DNA of 64,000 bases, taken from assembly GCA_964036155.1 (NCBI GenBank), contig OZ038422.1:53157201-53221200 (forward strand), read 5' to 3'. A model generated the notes under the pieces. The model saw only the letters and a list, made by a program, of their open reading frames with translations. It had not been told where the DNA came from and ran no database searches. The position numbers and the translations under genes were made by a program. Positions 23,801-38,800 of this stretch are shown here, piece after piece (positions within the stretch are counted from its first letter, which is position 1; the number at the start of each line of letters is the position of its first letter). The stretch is from Diploscapter coronatus. Its lineage: Eukaryota; Nematoda; Chromadorea; Rhabditida; Rhabditidae.

Positions 23801-26800
23801 AATGAGACCGCCCTTTTTCTCTGCTTCTCTATCATGTGCGATATCTCTAATCGATGGTCTCTCATTATCTGCATTCATCTATTCTCTGTCATAATAAAAG
23901 TCAAGGAGATGTCATTCAGACGGTCAGAATCAGTGGCAGAAATCAGTGTTTTTGTGCCAAACTCCAACCACTTTTGCAGTTTGACAGGCGGAAAATCGCA
24001 ACATAAGAGCATGCGTTCAAAATGAAGAGGGAAGGGAGCATTGTCTGTCAATTTTAGGAAAGAAGAAAACTTAGAAAAAGCTGATAAGAAAATTTTTCAG
24101 ATACTTTATAAGGTTAAAAAATAGGAAAATCGTGTATGTTCAACCTTTTTTCAAATCATGAAGTGTAAAAGCGACAAGTTATCATTTTGCTAAAAAATCA
24201 GCATTCTATCAAGAAAGTCGCAATTCTTACCTTCCTTCCTCTGCTTGAGTGCTTCGTTCGAGAAGTGTCCGACGGCATAGATGGTCATCGCTACGGAAGC
24301 AACCAGACTGAGATTGAGTCCGATACGGAGTGTGGTGTTGACCAGGAAGGCGATCAGAGCGTACAGCCCGCGACCGATCGCTCCTGCCTTCGACATTTTT
24401 AGGCAGTCACTAATTAGCGAAGTGAGGTAGAGAAAGAGAGATTCGAAAATACACGAATTATCCGCTTCTTGATAACGATGACTCTGGGACGATGAGATTC
24501 TGGTCCTGGAATGTTAGATGAAATTTTTAAACCGAGCTGTTAGAAAAAAAACGGCACAAAATAAGACCAAGTTAAGAAAATTTCAGGAAACGTAAATATG
24601 AAAAATCTGGTAATCTCGGAGAAAAAATCCACGGAGTCATAATTTATTAATGTTTCAGTGAATATCGATTTCTGAAACTAGACAGAAAAAATGCGATTTG
24701 CAATTTTTGGATCAATGTGTTGATAATAATCAAGTTGTAAGTCGAGCAGAAAGGAAAGAGTTGCGAAATCCGCTGGGAATAAAATGAGCCAAGTTTGGAA
24801 GAGAACCAAAAAGGAAAAAGGATAGAAGAGGGAAGACATAACAAGGCAGGGCCAGAAGAAGAAACGTATTGTGAGAAGCAGTCTGGAATAGCAGAGCAAA
24901 GAAACTCGAGTTAGAAAAGCTGAAATTCGGAAGAACGAGAAGGATTTGGAAAGAGAACGAATCAACTGAAAGAGAGGAGAATCAAATTGCCCACGCAAAT
25001 TTCCCGAAATTTATCATCCAACTCAGAAATCGTTATATCCAATTTTAGACATTTGAAAGATCAAAATAGGCAGTTGCAATTTTACATGTACTTACAATAC
25101 CTGACAAAAGTTTGGAATATTCCGAAAAAGTTGGATAACTAGTGAAAGAATGGACGAATTGAATTGCCCTTTGGCATACCAATACCTCTGGCGATAAGCA
25201 ATAATTATGTAGAAAAAATATGTAGATATCACGATTACAGTTAAAAACCGAACAACTTTACCATTTTCAAAGGGACAAAAGTTTGGAATATTTTGCATAG
25301 TAGTTTTAAAAGATTTTCTATGCGGGTGATACCCGAAGGTATCGGGTCCAAAAATTTATCACGAGTTTCCATGGATATGTACTTGATATGTGCCAAGTTT
25401 CATAATTATTGAATTCAAGATTATGGAATTATTAATTTTTTTCGGAGACCCTCCTTAACTATAGAAAATAACAGTAATTGAGGTGTTGTCATCTGAAGAC
25501 GTGGCGCCATGAGACATCAGATGAAGTAATCGAGAAAAGAGTTAAAGGAATAAATTGTCTAATATTTTCTGCTTATTTAGCTTAGAAATTTATAAGGATA
25601 TAAAAATTATCTGAAAAGTGTCAGAAGGATGAAATAGTTTTCGATTGAAATTAGCCCTTTTCCTATATAAATTTGGGATATTTTGCAAAAATGTTATTCA
25701 ACCATCCATAACTTTCTGATAAGAGGCGATTGAGAAGTAAATATTAAGGTAAGATACTCAGAAAATATCAGGGAATTCATTCCTTTAACTCTTTTCTCGA
25801 TTACTTCATCTGATGTCTCATGGCGCCACGTCTTCAGATGACAACACCTCAATTACTGCTATTTTCTATAGTTAAGGAGGGTCTCCGAAAAAAATTAATA
25901 ATTCCATAATCTTGAATTCAATAATTATGAAACTTGGCACATATCAAGTACATATCCATGGAAACTCGTGATAAATTTTTGGACCCGATACCTTCGGGTA
26001 TCACCCGCATAGAAAATCTTTTAAAACTACTATGCAAAATATTCCAAACTTTTGTCCCTTTGAAAATGGTAAAGTTGTTCGGTTTTTAACTGTAATCGTG
26101 ATATCTACATATTTTTTCTACATAATTATTGCTTATCGCCAGAGGTATTGGTATGCCAAAGGGCAATTCAATTCGTCCATTCTTTCACTAGTTATCCAAC
26201 TTTTTCGGAATATTCCAAACTTTTGTCAGGTATTGTAAATTTTGTGCCAGTATTGAAAAACAATTGAAAATGTGAGACTTCGTGATCAGTTTTGAAAGCT
26301 ACTCATATTATTATATTTTTTATCGCAGAAAATTTTGCCTTTTTGCAAAATAAGAACAGTAAATAGTAAAACATTGATAAGTCTTCCGAATGTTACAAAC
26401 TCAATCGCCTTCCAAAATAAAGTAAACGCTGTTCGGAAGTATAAAGTTGATAAATCGAGCAGAATTTCAAAATGACTGCTATTTTGCGTCTCGAAATGCC
26501 ACTTTTGCTAATCTCGTGTTCAGGGGAAGAAAAATGTAAACACGTAGCAGTGAATACATTGATCGCTTAAGTCAAAATGATACAAAAGCTAAGTAAGAAA
26601 CAAAATATTTGGAAAGAAGCACCGTTTCAAAATCAACGTTTTCTTGATGCAAACAAAAATTTCCTTTACCAGTATCGCATAATAAATAGAAAGATCGATA
26701 AATGTGGCAAGCACTATGAATTTTTCAAAAAGTGCGTCGCTTTTTCGGGCTGAATTTTCAATTGCTCCCTCGCCAAAATCTCAATCCATTCCATTCCATT

Positions 26801-29800
26801 TCTCCATTTTTAGCCGGGATTCGGAAATTAATTGTCCTTGGTGGAATTGGCGCAGTTCCAAAGAACATGCGAAGAAAATGAATGAAAAATGGAGTTATTG
26901 AAAAGTGTGCCCGTTTTAAAGAGAAAATAATATTGACACAGAAATGGGTGAACTTTCAAAATTTCGGTGAATGAATTGGTTGAATTTTTCAAGAAATGAT
27001 GAAAATGCATGAATTATTCGGCTGAAAATGACATGAAAAGGGGATGGAAAAAGGTTGGGGAACAGGCAAAACGAAAAGAAGTAAATTTGCAGGACATCAC
27101 ATGAGCTGGTGAGTGAATGAATTAAAGAGTGAGTGAGAAGAGGAAAACAAGAAGGATGCAGATTAAAGTGCGGAAAATAGAAATTGGACTTGCATGTAAA
27201 ATTTGATAATAAATTTGCAAGTCATTTTGGAAAAACAGGTTTTCGAAACATTTTCAGAGGTGTGAAAACTGACGAGATTTTGCATCAAGAAAGACTGAAC
27301 AAAATAGGTGAAGATCAGTTCATTATTTTATAATTTTCATTATGTAAAATCAACTAAACTTGTGCTAATGATAGAAACAACATAATACTAAACAATTTTC
27401 GGAAGGAATTGCCTCCAGAACGCCTAAAAATGGCCAAAATAGCCGTGAGTTGTGAGATTTGACCACCTCTTCTCTTTACTGCAATCCTCACCCAAATCAC
27501 GCGCTTTGCGAGAAGGGAATGTTGTTATCTCTAATAGCAACGAGATGCGAGGAAAGATGCGCAGAAATGGAAGAGATATTCTTGGAGTGTGGCACTGCCT
27601 GGATGAAATGAACTAAGTCGCTAATCAGGTGATATGCGATGGGAAGGCTAAACAGGAAGAGAGTAATTTGAGTAATCTGCTAAGTTTGGAAAGTATGAAA
27701 TTAGAAATTGAGAGAAGGAAGTTACTTTTCAACAAAAAAATGCACGGATAAGAGATAGCGCATGATAATAGTCCATTTGGCAAAAATTTTTTTGCATAAT
27801 TTCTAAATTTACCAAATAATCCAACTATTGACTAAAATGGCAGAAATGCAAGAAAGATGATCTTTTTGTTGTCGAATTCGCTATTTCGTCCTTTGGCAGC
27901 TCGACACAAATACTGCTCCAATGCATCTCCTATTTTGTATTCCTCCTTTCTCTGCTTCTTTCTCTTTTTTCTTTCACTGCTTCTTTTCTTCACTTCTCCC
28001 TCTCTCAGCTCATCGATTCCCGTCTGGTCTACTGCACTCTGGCAGAAACATGCGAAACATCCCTCCAGGGCTAATTATCTTTTTCCTGCTGCTGCATGCA
28101 GAACAAGTCAAAATTCGCAGAACATAAATGTAAAGTAAAAAAGAAATGTCGAAGGTCATAAATTTTAGAAGGAAAATTGAATAGGCTAGGCAGAACGAAA
28201 TGACCAAATAGCCTAAAATTCGGTAAATTCTCTCATTTGGTCACTTTCATTAATAAAAAGCCGATGGAAAAATTCGAAAGGGCAAAAATACTGGAGTAAA
28301 TTGTGGTAAACAGGGCAGTATGGGCCTTGGATGAATGATCGTGGGGTGTATGAGAATAAAATGGGGCGGGGTTTTGCTCGGAAAAGGAGCAAGAAAGGAA
28401 GGGAAGGGAATGAGGCCTGGGGAAGGGGCCTGGCTGAGAGGGAGCTGTAGCCCCGCAGCATAAACATGTGACCCCCTGCGCGGTTGGCTATCGACTCGCT
28501 ACTACCCGAGGGTAAAATACGACAGCAGGCATGAAAGGAAAGGGGAAGACGGGTTGGAAGATAGCCAAGGAATGGAATGGGACGCAGGGATAATGAAGAG
28601 CAGGAGGACATTCGAGAATGAAGATAAATGGAATTGAAAATGACCACGAGAGATGTATGAACACTCAACTACCATTTTGAAATTTTATGATATACCCTTT
28701 GAATCAGGGAATGTGCGGGCGGAATTCCGATTCCGAATCGAAGAAAACTTTAATTCCGATTTCGAATTTATCAAAACTGAAAAACTGAAATTCAGCACAC
28801 CCCTGCTTTGAATGAAAGCTTAGGGAATATTTGCCCCATACATTACATTTCATTTTTTCGGTGAGCATCGCTTCATTCGCTAAAAACATTTCTTTTAGGA
28901 ATAAAACACACAGCTTTTCTTTGGTAACTTTGAATTCGTACTCTGGATGAACACTGCAGCATCGAATTTTTCATGGGTTAGCTCTTATCTTGATGACAAT
29001 CTTACTCAATCACTTCTCCCATTCGTTTTCTGAAAATTCTGAAAACTAACTTCTCGGGTCCACGGTTTTGAAGTCGAACCAAGGCTCGCCATACCCGTGG
29101 CCGTGCTTCAGAATCGAGTGGTGAGGTTGATCGTGATGCACTGAAGATTCGACAAGTTTAGTTGATTGAAAGATTTTTGCAGTACGAATATAAGAATTGG
29201 TGTCGCAAAATAAATGACGCATTTCATATACCGAAATGTATTCTACGCGTTTTGAAAAACGAATGGTTACTCGAGGATATTTGGAAAATTTTCGTGAACT
29301 ATTTTTTCAATCTTATGAAATTTTGAAAATTTTACCATGAGTAGGCGGTCCGAGGTCGACAACACTTGGCTTCACATCCTCGTCGCTCAATTCCTTAGGC
29401 GGAGTGGGCGGACGAGGCTCCGTTTCGAAATGACCATGCGGGATTTGATCAAAACTGGCCAAATCATCTTCTTCGGGAATTTGCTGAGAGGGAATTGTCA
29501 GAGGTCCTTGTCTGAAATTAACTAGCCTCGTGAAAGTATTCTAAAAAATAATATCATTTCGAAGAATATCTTGTTACGATTATTTTCCAATTTGTCAACT
29601 TATTCTTTTCACAAAATTCGATTTGTTACCTATTGAAAGTAGTCTCCTCCGGCTCAGGCGTCTGACTACGGAAATCAGGCTGATCCATATCCAAATCGTA
29701 GTTCTCAGGTCTGTACTGCTCCTGAGCCTCATCGTTCGCGCGCATTCTGTTCAGCATATCGTCGACTTCGTCATGAACCTGAATATGGTATATTTTTTAT

Positions 29801-32800
29801 TTGTACCCAAGCCTCTTTCCGGCATTTCAATGAAACAGTGTCTTTCTGACAAGAATAGGGCTAAAAATGAAAAATTATAATCAAATTTCACATTTCCTCC
29901 TCATGAATCTTTTTATGGCGTCAAAAGTCGCATGATTTCAAAAATCAGCTATTTTATTTTCAGAAGAAAGGGGAAAAAAAACTCACATTAGCTTTGGGCG
30001 GTTCAGGGAGGAAATCATTGTGGTGGGGAACGAGATCGTCTCGGATGTCCAACAGATCATCTGCAAAAATGCGCAATTAATTGATTTTTCAACATTTCCA
30101 AATACCATGAGCCTGCTGAGCAGCCTGGTGCGGATCGGGGAAATAATCGTCGACACTGCGGATGCCGTGCGGCGAGATGTCGCCCATTCCTTCTGCAAAT
30201 TGATTATATCATCATGGAGTTCTGATTCCTAGTCATTTGCTAACCTCAGGAAAACTGTTGTCTATTCTTTATCAAGAATTACATGATCTTTCAAATCACA
30301 AAGAAATGAAAGAAGTTTGATTTTTCTGATTTAAAAAAAATCTCATTACTTCATGAAAGATCATATTGAAAAGAGCATTGACCTTCATCATTACAGAAAT
30401 TTTACCAAAGTCTAGGATATATTGTGAATTACAAAGTTTTCCAGGTGAAATGCTCGTGGAGAGGTGGAATCAAGATGCTTACCCCTAGCAGCTTGAACCG
30501 CATCGTTGACAATCCTCCTGGCGGTCTCGTCTGTGGGCGATTCTCTACCAAAGTGGCCGTAGTCCTTCTCGATCACATTGTCGCGATGGTCCGACATCTG
30601 AAAAGTGAGAAATCAATAAATCTTCCAAAATAAATGCAAATGCGCACTGGACTGGAAGGAAAACGTATAATTGGAGCAGAGATGGAATTATTGAACGACT
30701 GGGAAGGAAATAGGAAAGAGGATTAGACATGAAGACACGAATCTCTCAACACATACTCGGAGATACAGGAAGGGGAACTGAAAGAGATAATTGAGGAAGA
30801 AGTTGCAACTTGCAGAGAATAAACAGGAAATAGTAAATGAAGGTCAAGAGAGTAATTCCTTATTTGTTCGCTTGCAAGTTGTAAAAAGTTTCGAAAAATA
30901 AGTAAACAGTAAAGTTCGGAATTTTGAGCAAACAAATGAAATAATATAAAGTTTCTACTTTCACAGAACAAGAAATTATCGAATTGTCAAGCTGCATCCA
31001 GGACATGATATTTTTGTGCACCTTTCGAAAAATCAATCACCAAATTTCGAAAATTTGTAAACAATCCATGATATTTTCGGCGCAAAAATTGATATTGACA
31101 TGGAAAATGGAAATAACGAAAGTTCAACCTACGAATTCCAGAAAAGTCGATAGGCGAACGAAAAATAAACGAAGGTTAGTAATTTTGCGAGGAAAACAAA
31201 TGAGAAAAGAAAGAAAAGAAGAAAAGGAAATAGGGAGGCCAAAAATGGAAAGGAGGTTAGAATATAATAACGATGGAAATGGAAGAATCGAAAGAATGAA
31301 AAGGCGTATTGGTGAATTGACTCGCTAATTGTGAAATTTCAACAACACGAAATCTAGCGCTTGTACACGACACCCTAACTGTATTTCATCATAAGATCTT
31401 GCAAAATTCGGTGATTTCAAAGGTTTTAGCGATTATACAGAGAAATTTATGGCAAATTTTCATAGAAAAAACTTGCAAAGGCGTAAGCACAGGAAATAGC
31501 AACAGTGAAGATGAATGGGAATAAAACTTGCAGAACAGTTTTACTTATCTGTCTTCTTCACGCAGCAGCTCTAAGCTATATTGCAAAATATTTACCGAGA
31601 AAAAAAGTAAATGCTGACACTAAACTCGTAGGTAAAAATCAAAAGGAGGTTTGCTATTGTCTGACTGTATGCCTGTATGACGGAAGTGAATTGCAATAAA
31701 ATGCGAATGAAATGAAAATGCTAGCAGCGCTACAAAAATGCGACTGAATTGAATGGTAAACAAGGCAATTTTGTGGTTGATCGATAAACTCTGCAGATAA
31801 CAATCAGGAATCGTTGCAAAAAATTATGCAGTTTTGTGAAATTTTATAAACAAAATAATGATAGCGTAGAAATGTGATCAGAGTTGCTCAAAAATAGTTG
31901 AATTTTCTGAATGCAACATAAGAGAAGATCCATTCTTCAAACTTCTCATGATAAAGCATATTAAAGAAGCAAGAAAGCACCTAGCGCATCATGTCGCAAA
32001 TGGAAAATTCTACTCGAAAGAACAGCATCTTGGTAGCTGAAACAAGTACGAGTTATTTCGTTTGTACGAATGAATGTCTAACGAGAACGAGAACGAGAAC
32101 GAGAAAGAGCAAAAGCAACAGGACGTTCGACCCTTTCGAAGAAAGAGGGGAAAACTCCAAAATTCATCTTCTTCCTTGAGATATGAAAATGGAAGGCCTA
32201 GAGCAAAAGCAGCAAAGGGAAGGAAGGGAAAAGCATACGGCACAGGGAAAGGGCCTGAATCGATGTTTGCAGGGGAAGATGCAGAATGCCAGAAAGGAAC
32301 TGGGCGAAACGGGACAAGTCAATCGCAGACTCGACAAAATAGCGAGTGAATGGGGAATTAGATCGGACGGATTTATGCCAATTATTCTAATGCATGAGAA
32401 GAGAAATTCCTCTAAGGTTGGCAAGAGAACAGATTTGCGCAATATTCAAATGAGAAAAAATCAGATGAAATTTTTAATTGCATGTCAAAGACATGGTAAA
32501 AATGCAAAATAATGAAAATTTGTTCAAAAACTGAGAAAACTATGATCAAGAAATAGAAAGATAATGCAAAAAAAAATAAATTAGAAAAAAAAACAAAAGT
32601 CTAGGAAGTGTTTATGAAATAGACCTGCCTTCGAGCTACAAGATTTGAATGCTTCTGCCTCTAGAATCCGACAGAATGCAAAAACAACCGTGAGGAGTCC
32701 CCTTGCCGTAGAAATGGCACTAGTTTGTATATTTCCGCTGACAACGTTCTCTACTTGTTTACCAAATCACCGCATTTCTGACGGTGGTTTCCCAGGCTAC

Positions 32801-35800
32801 AATTTCTCGGTTTCCATTTCCTCAGATTATCCCTACATTCTCACCGGCGAATGTCTCATTCATTATCTCATCTCGATGATTAACCCACTCATTTTACCTG
32901 CTAGCTGAAAGAGAAAGGCTTTGTAATTATTCAGATATGCTAGATAAATGCTCAAATTCAAGATAAAATTTAAATTATCGACGAGAGTGTAAAATAAACG
33001 TTAAATTTCAAATTGAAACAGAGAGTACAAATGGTAGAGGATAAATTAGAAATTTTATGATCAGCTAAAGCGCAATGAACTCGTGAAATAAAGAGGAAAA
33101 TTAATAAGAAGCTGGGCGTTTCGTTAGTAATTTGAAAATGCGAATGAGTGGAAAATGCAGAGAATTTGGTGGAAGAATGAGTCAATGGATTGCGAACTTT
33201 CGAATGAAATTGAGAATTGACAAATCACGAATTCCAAAGCTAGAAGAACATTTTTCGCGCAGCTGTTGATATACGCGAACAGAACAATGTTACGAAATGG
33301 AAATACGCGGCGGAAAATCGGCAAATATCAACAAAAATGCTGTTTTGTGAAATGACAAGCTTATTTCTCATCATAGAATATTGTAATTTGACTGAATGAA
33401 GTTCGAAAAAGATTAGCGGGAAAAGAGAAATGACCAGTAAAAAAATTGAAATTTTTAAATTAAAGAAAAATCACTACCAAATTACTCGAATACTTCACAA
33501 CACTCTATCAATCTATCAAAAATCAAATAAACTCGAGAAACCAACCTGCTTTCGTTGCTCTACTGGCTTAACTTCCTTCCTCAAAACCGGCACTGGAATG
33601 ACTACATCCAGACCATCACCAGCATAGTTCAATTCCTGCACCTTGTCTTTGTCAGTCATTTCCTCGGGTTTCTGCACTATCACGAAACTGCTGCCGACGT
33701 CTTCTTCTGTGCCAGAATCTGGTCCGGTCACAGTCTGAACAAAGACCAATGTTGCACTACGAATGGGGATCGGGCAAAGTTTAAATTTCGAAATTATAGA
33801 AATTGCGAAATGTATAAAAAATCAATTGAAATTTCGAATTCTTAAAATCACAATTGAAATTTAACCTGATCCTGTCTATATATATAGATTGACGCAGTAT
33901 TTTTATTGACTAATCATCTTTATTACTCATCGTTTTTTGTAAAACTTATTAGTTTTATCATTTTTCACTTTTAGTCATTAGAAAGGGAAAAATTATTAGT
34001 AATAAATATCATTTCGATAAAAAATCTAATCTCTGATTACTGCGTCAAACCAATGTAAAATTAAGTAAATCACAACACAACAAACGACACACACACACAT
34101 TTACAAAATGCACCACGACATCACACAAAAGCAACAAATTATGAAAATGAAAGCTTCTTGTATATTTCATCTTCTGACTACCACTGCTATTTATGAAGAT
34201 ACAAGTTTTCACAAATTCTGAGCACAAAATTTGAGAAATGTTGACGATATTGGCCGCCAAACGTTGAAATATACTAAGTGCTCAAAGTATAAATGAGAAA
34301 GTGGAGTTAAAAATAGAAGATCGATTAATTTAAGCAAGCGATATGTCGACATCCTTTTGCGATGCGGAAACTCTTCCGAAGTCGAGCCATAAATCAAAAG
34401 ACCCAATTCCTCCGGCTCCGAGACTGAAGCAGAGCAAACAGCCCGCAAAAAATCAGCGCGCAGGCTTTATATGCAAATAGCCATAAAACAATGCCGTTAT
34501 GATAAACTCAGCAGAATTTATGGATTTGTCATAAATTGAAGAAAAGCTTGAAAGTCTCAAAGAAAGTGGCACTTTTAAAGGGGAAGCATATGAAATCGAT
34601 TGTGAATTCACATTGATGATGAATTGGATGGAAGAGTCAGTTTTGGTTCGCGGAAATGCGGCAAAATTGACAAATTTTAGCAGAATCTACTCTGTGAAAA
34701 CAGATAAGTCTGCAGAAGAAATTATGCAAAACGCAATGCAAGAGTGATGTGATCTTTGGAGCTGAAAAACAATGGAAGAGCGTGATATAGAAAGGAAAGC
34801 ATAATCCCCTCATAATTAGACAGATTATACCGAATGGATTGTAGGATATTTTTATTCAAATGATGAAAGATAGGATAGAAAGTCAAAACAGCCTAAGATA
34901 ATATGAATTACAGTCAATTTCCTGAAGGAAAATTGAAAATTTATGAAGTTCGGCATTTTTTTCTAGCCATCTTCAGCTCTTTCTTCTTGCTCGATTTTTC
35001 GCAAATTGTGAACTTCAGAAATGATCTCAAAATTTCAAAATTTTCAAATTTTGATCGACCTCTGAGCAGTTCTAACCCGACCAAATCGTAATGTTTCAGT
35101 TCGTTTTGACAAAGCCATTCGATTTTGCACAGTCAATATTGGCCAAGCAATTATTCCTTCGAATTGGAATGTGTCTGGCGCAATCTTGAAGCGGTTTGAA
35201 TTTGAAAAGTGCAGCAGAAATATGGAGCAAAGACAAAGTGCAGGAAGAACTTGGGGCAATTGATTTTGAGGTGGAAGATAAAAGATTTGGGCTATTGATA
35301 AACTATTCTATCAGTCGAAGAAATTATAGCGCTAGCACGAAAATAGGTAGGAAATTTGATAAACACGATCTTTGGTAACTCAAGAGTAAAAAATTGAAAA
35401 ATCGAACCTGATAATGAATTTCGCCGTTAATGTCGAAAAGCTCCAGGAAAACTATCGTCGACGAACCGAACATTAGGAATTTTCAGCGTCATTTTTAGGA
35501 GCGGGGATTTTTTGAATAGTCATAAATAAACAAAATTGCTGGTCTAGAAAAGTGCGAAGAATTATCCGGAAGTGAATCAATAGAAATTTTTAGAAATTCC
35601 GTCAAAATTGAGCAGTTTGGTAATATTTTATGCAGAACGCCATAATTAGCAGAGAAAACGGCAGCGAGATTGGGGAGTGTTCATGAATACATTAGACAAA
35701 GAAATTTAGACAGGAAAGGGAAGAAGGAGAGACAGAAATATGAAAGTAGGAAAGAGCTAAACGGGGATAAACGAGAGGAAAGGGGATAGAGGTCAGAACA

Positions 35801-38800
35801 GGGGTTAGAAGGAGCTAAAGAGGCGATAAACGGGCGAAAGCTCAGCGGGGCGTTCGAAATCCTGCAATTACGCAGATAGAACCGAGAATGGAGGGACTAC
35901 CAGAGGAAACGCCCTAATATGGAAAGACGCTATTTTCAGTAGATATAGACTGTCGTTATGTCATCGCATGAAGAATCATATGCAGGAATAAATCGTATCA
36001 GGGAAAAATCACTCTTCCTAAGCAGGGATGTAGTGAGATAGATTGTTTGAAAATTCTGAGAAAAGGTCGTTATAATACTAATTTTGAACTTCCCCAATCA
36101 TGTGAACGTGAATCAAAATCTCGCACTTTCTGCATACTTAGAGAGATCACGAAATTCCCCATCCTAAGTGATAATCTTATAAATAGCAGCGAATGAATTA
36201 TGCATCAGACTGGTGATCTTTGCGAATTTAGAAAGTGCAGAGTGGCAGGGCGAGAGTGTAGCCAACAAAGAATATGGATGTTCAAAGTGTATAAAGACAA
36301 AAGATGTGGAATTGACATGAGGTGAATTGAATGAAATTTGAGACGATCTTCAAGAGCATATTCCATTCCAGGTAAAGGGGAATAACAATGAAAATTGGAA
36401 ATTTTTAAATTCTCGAAAAAAAATCAATGAAAAAGGTGTGAAACATGGAAGATTATCAGCATTGGAGTGCATTGTTTGACGTAAGACGAACAAGAACATA
36501 TAAAGGTAAGACGGGAATTAACAAGGAAATCCTGAAAAGTCAAGAAAATTGACGTACCCTGTTATCAGGGTCGTCGGGAAGACGACCAAACGCGGCCTGG
36601 TCGAGCTGATTCTTAAATTCCTGGCTGTACTGATCCAGAATGTCGTGGTCTACCTGAATTTTACAAAATTTTCGATTTTTTACGGAAGAAAGACGAATAC
36701 CTTCTCAAATCCACTCGAATCGAGCGAACCTTCAGCCGAAGTCTGGCCCGGGGCCGGAGGAACAGAGTTGTCAGACTTAAATTACATGATTTCGATAGAA
36801 AGTAGAACTATTAGAAGTAATTGCAGAATTTTATAATTTCCTCCTGGAAAGTAACTCCTTTTTTGCCGAAACGATAACTACGAAAAGAATTTTTTTAAGA
36901 AAACCTTTTCAAAAAATCGAAATATTCATTCTTAAAATTCCGAACGTTCTATTTTCGAATTTTAAATATTATCTACCGGATTGACGTGCTGCTGCGTGAG
37001 CTCGTCGAATCCTTTCTGGAACGGAGCGTTGGGCGACAGATCGGCGTTCGGCGAGTCCATTGCTGCTCTCTCTTTTTGCGGCGTCTTTTCGCGGTCGGTA
37101 TGCTGAAATTTGAATTGTGAAGGTGGAAAAATGAAATCGATTCATTTCTGACCACGCTGGAATGGAACAGTTAGTAAATGACGAACTGACGGACCTATAG
37201 TTAGAGTAAGGGTGGGGAGACAGAATAGGGCGAAATAGTGTGAGAAAAGAAAGGGTCCGTCAGTCCATCATATATTTAGCTGTTGTCCTGGAATAGGATT
37301 CAGTGCCGAGAAGCACGGTGGCAGCGAGTTCAAAATTTTTGCAGAAAAAATCAACGAATTCAAAGGGGCTAGTTCGAAAACTTCTCATTTGAGAATTTCG
37401 ATGGTTTTTTTACTCTTCTTTCAATTACATCCTTAAAAATTCGAAACTTCAAAAATGAGCGATTTCCAAACCGAGTGAGTTTTCGAAGTAACCTTATTTC
37501 TCGCTTACCACTTGCTGGGCTTCTTCACCAAACGGTAGGCCTTCCTTCAAATTGTGGATAGCTGTTTTGAATTGCTGTCGAGTTTCAATCGAATCGATAC
37601 TGCCAAACGATTCTGCTCGTTTCGGTTCGACGCCTGAACCTCGAATTATCGATCGATAGAGTTGGTCATTTGCATGTTTCATGCATAAAAATGAAATTCA
37701 ATGACAGCTGATGGGAGTTTCAATGTTGGTTGAAAATCGCTCACAATCGTCGATAAAATCACATGTTCATGCAGAAAATGCTTTTGAAAATCGGCAAAAG
37801 CGCGGATGAATGAAAATATTGTGAGATTTGATGATGTCAAATTCAAGGAGCGATTGGTATGAATTGAATGGAATAGAAAATGAGCAATGCAAAATAAACA
37901 AGACGCGCACAGCTTTTCATGTTATCGGGAAAATCGAGCAAATCTGATAAGAAACGAGAAGGAAGCCTATTCTCTCAATTCACTCAATACAGCTGCTATG
38001 CAATCAGAAATCAGCAGGGCGCATGTCAGGTATACATGCATTCCTGAAAATAGGAAAATGCTGTGAAGAGATAACTAATCATCACGAATGTTTCCTCTTA
38101 GAAAGGGAACTAGAATTATTGATTTTTGAAAAAATGCAAATGAATTCCAAAGGGTTAATCTCGAAAAAAATCGTTTTCAAAACTACTCAAACTCATTCTA
38201 GCCACATTTTTCCAAAGAAAAAAAATATGAAAGAGCTGCATAGAGAATGTAGTCATGATGATGATGGGGTTTTTCAAGTTTCTTGGTCAAGGAATCGACG
38301 ATTTTTTTCGATTTAAAAAAAAATTTCTTGACAAATATCATTTATGAGTAAAAATGCTTTTACTGAAAATGAATAACAAAGCGGATTTCAATCACGTTCG
38401 TAAGAAAAGCAGTGATTATACGGCTATCAGATGACAAGAAGTGGACAAGAGAAGGACCACGTGTTGCGGGCATAACGAAGGAAAGGAGACAGGCAAGTGG
38501 GCAGACCCCAGGCGCAACAGCTTATCGCGCTATCACTAATCGCCTTGCACTGCATTGATGAAAAATCGAATTGTGAAAGAGGGGTGTGTGTGTGAAATGA
38601 GAAAAAGTCCACGCTAAATTGAACATTTCGATGTTATCAGTGTAATAGAGATAATGTAATTCAGAAAAGAGGCTTATCATCATGTGATAGTTGAAAAATA
38701 GAATAGCCAGTTCAGAATGTTGAAGTAAGTGAAAGTTTTCCAGTTTACAAAAACACTCTTACCTTCTCTGCCTTCGACGAATTTTAGTTTGCTGTGTTCG

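Noticed and set aside
25092..26238. Two identical 68-codon open frames in opposite directions
   Set aside because: They are the same sequence in the two arms of the foldback element. The frame has no splice context and no recognisable domain, so it is not counted as a gene pair.
28213..28668. 151-codon minus-strand open frame
   Set aside because: It is open because of a GC-biased purine-rich block, has a Ser/Pro/Leu/Phe-rich random look, and no splice signals or domain.
32074..32512. Lys/Glu/Gln-rich open frames
   Set aside because: They derive from ACGAGA repeats and a purine-rich block inside a reticulon intron.
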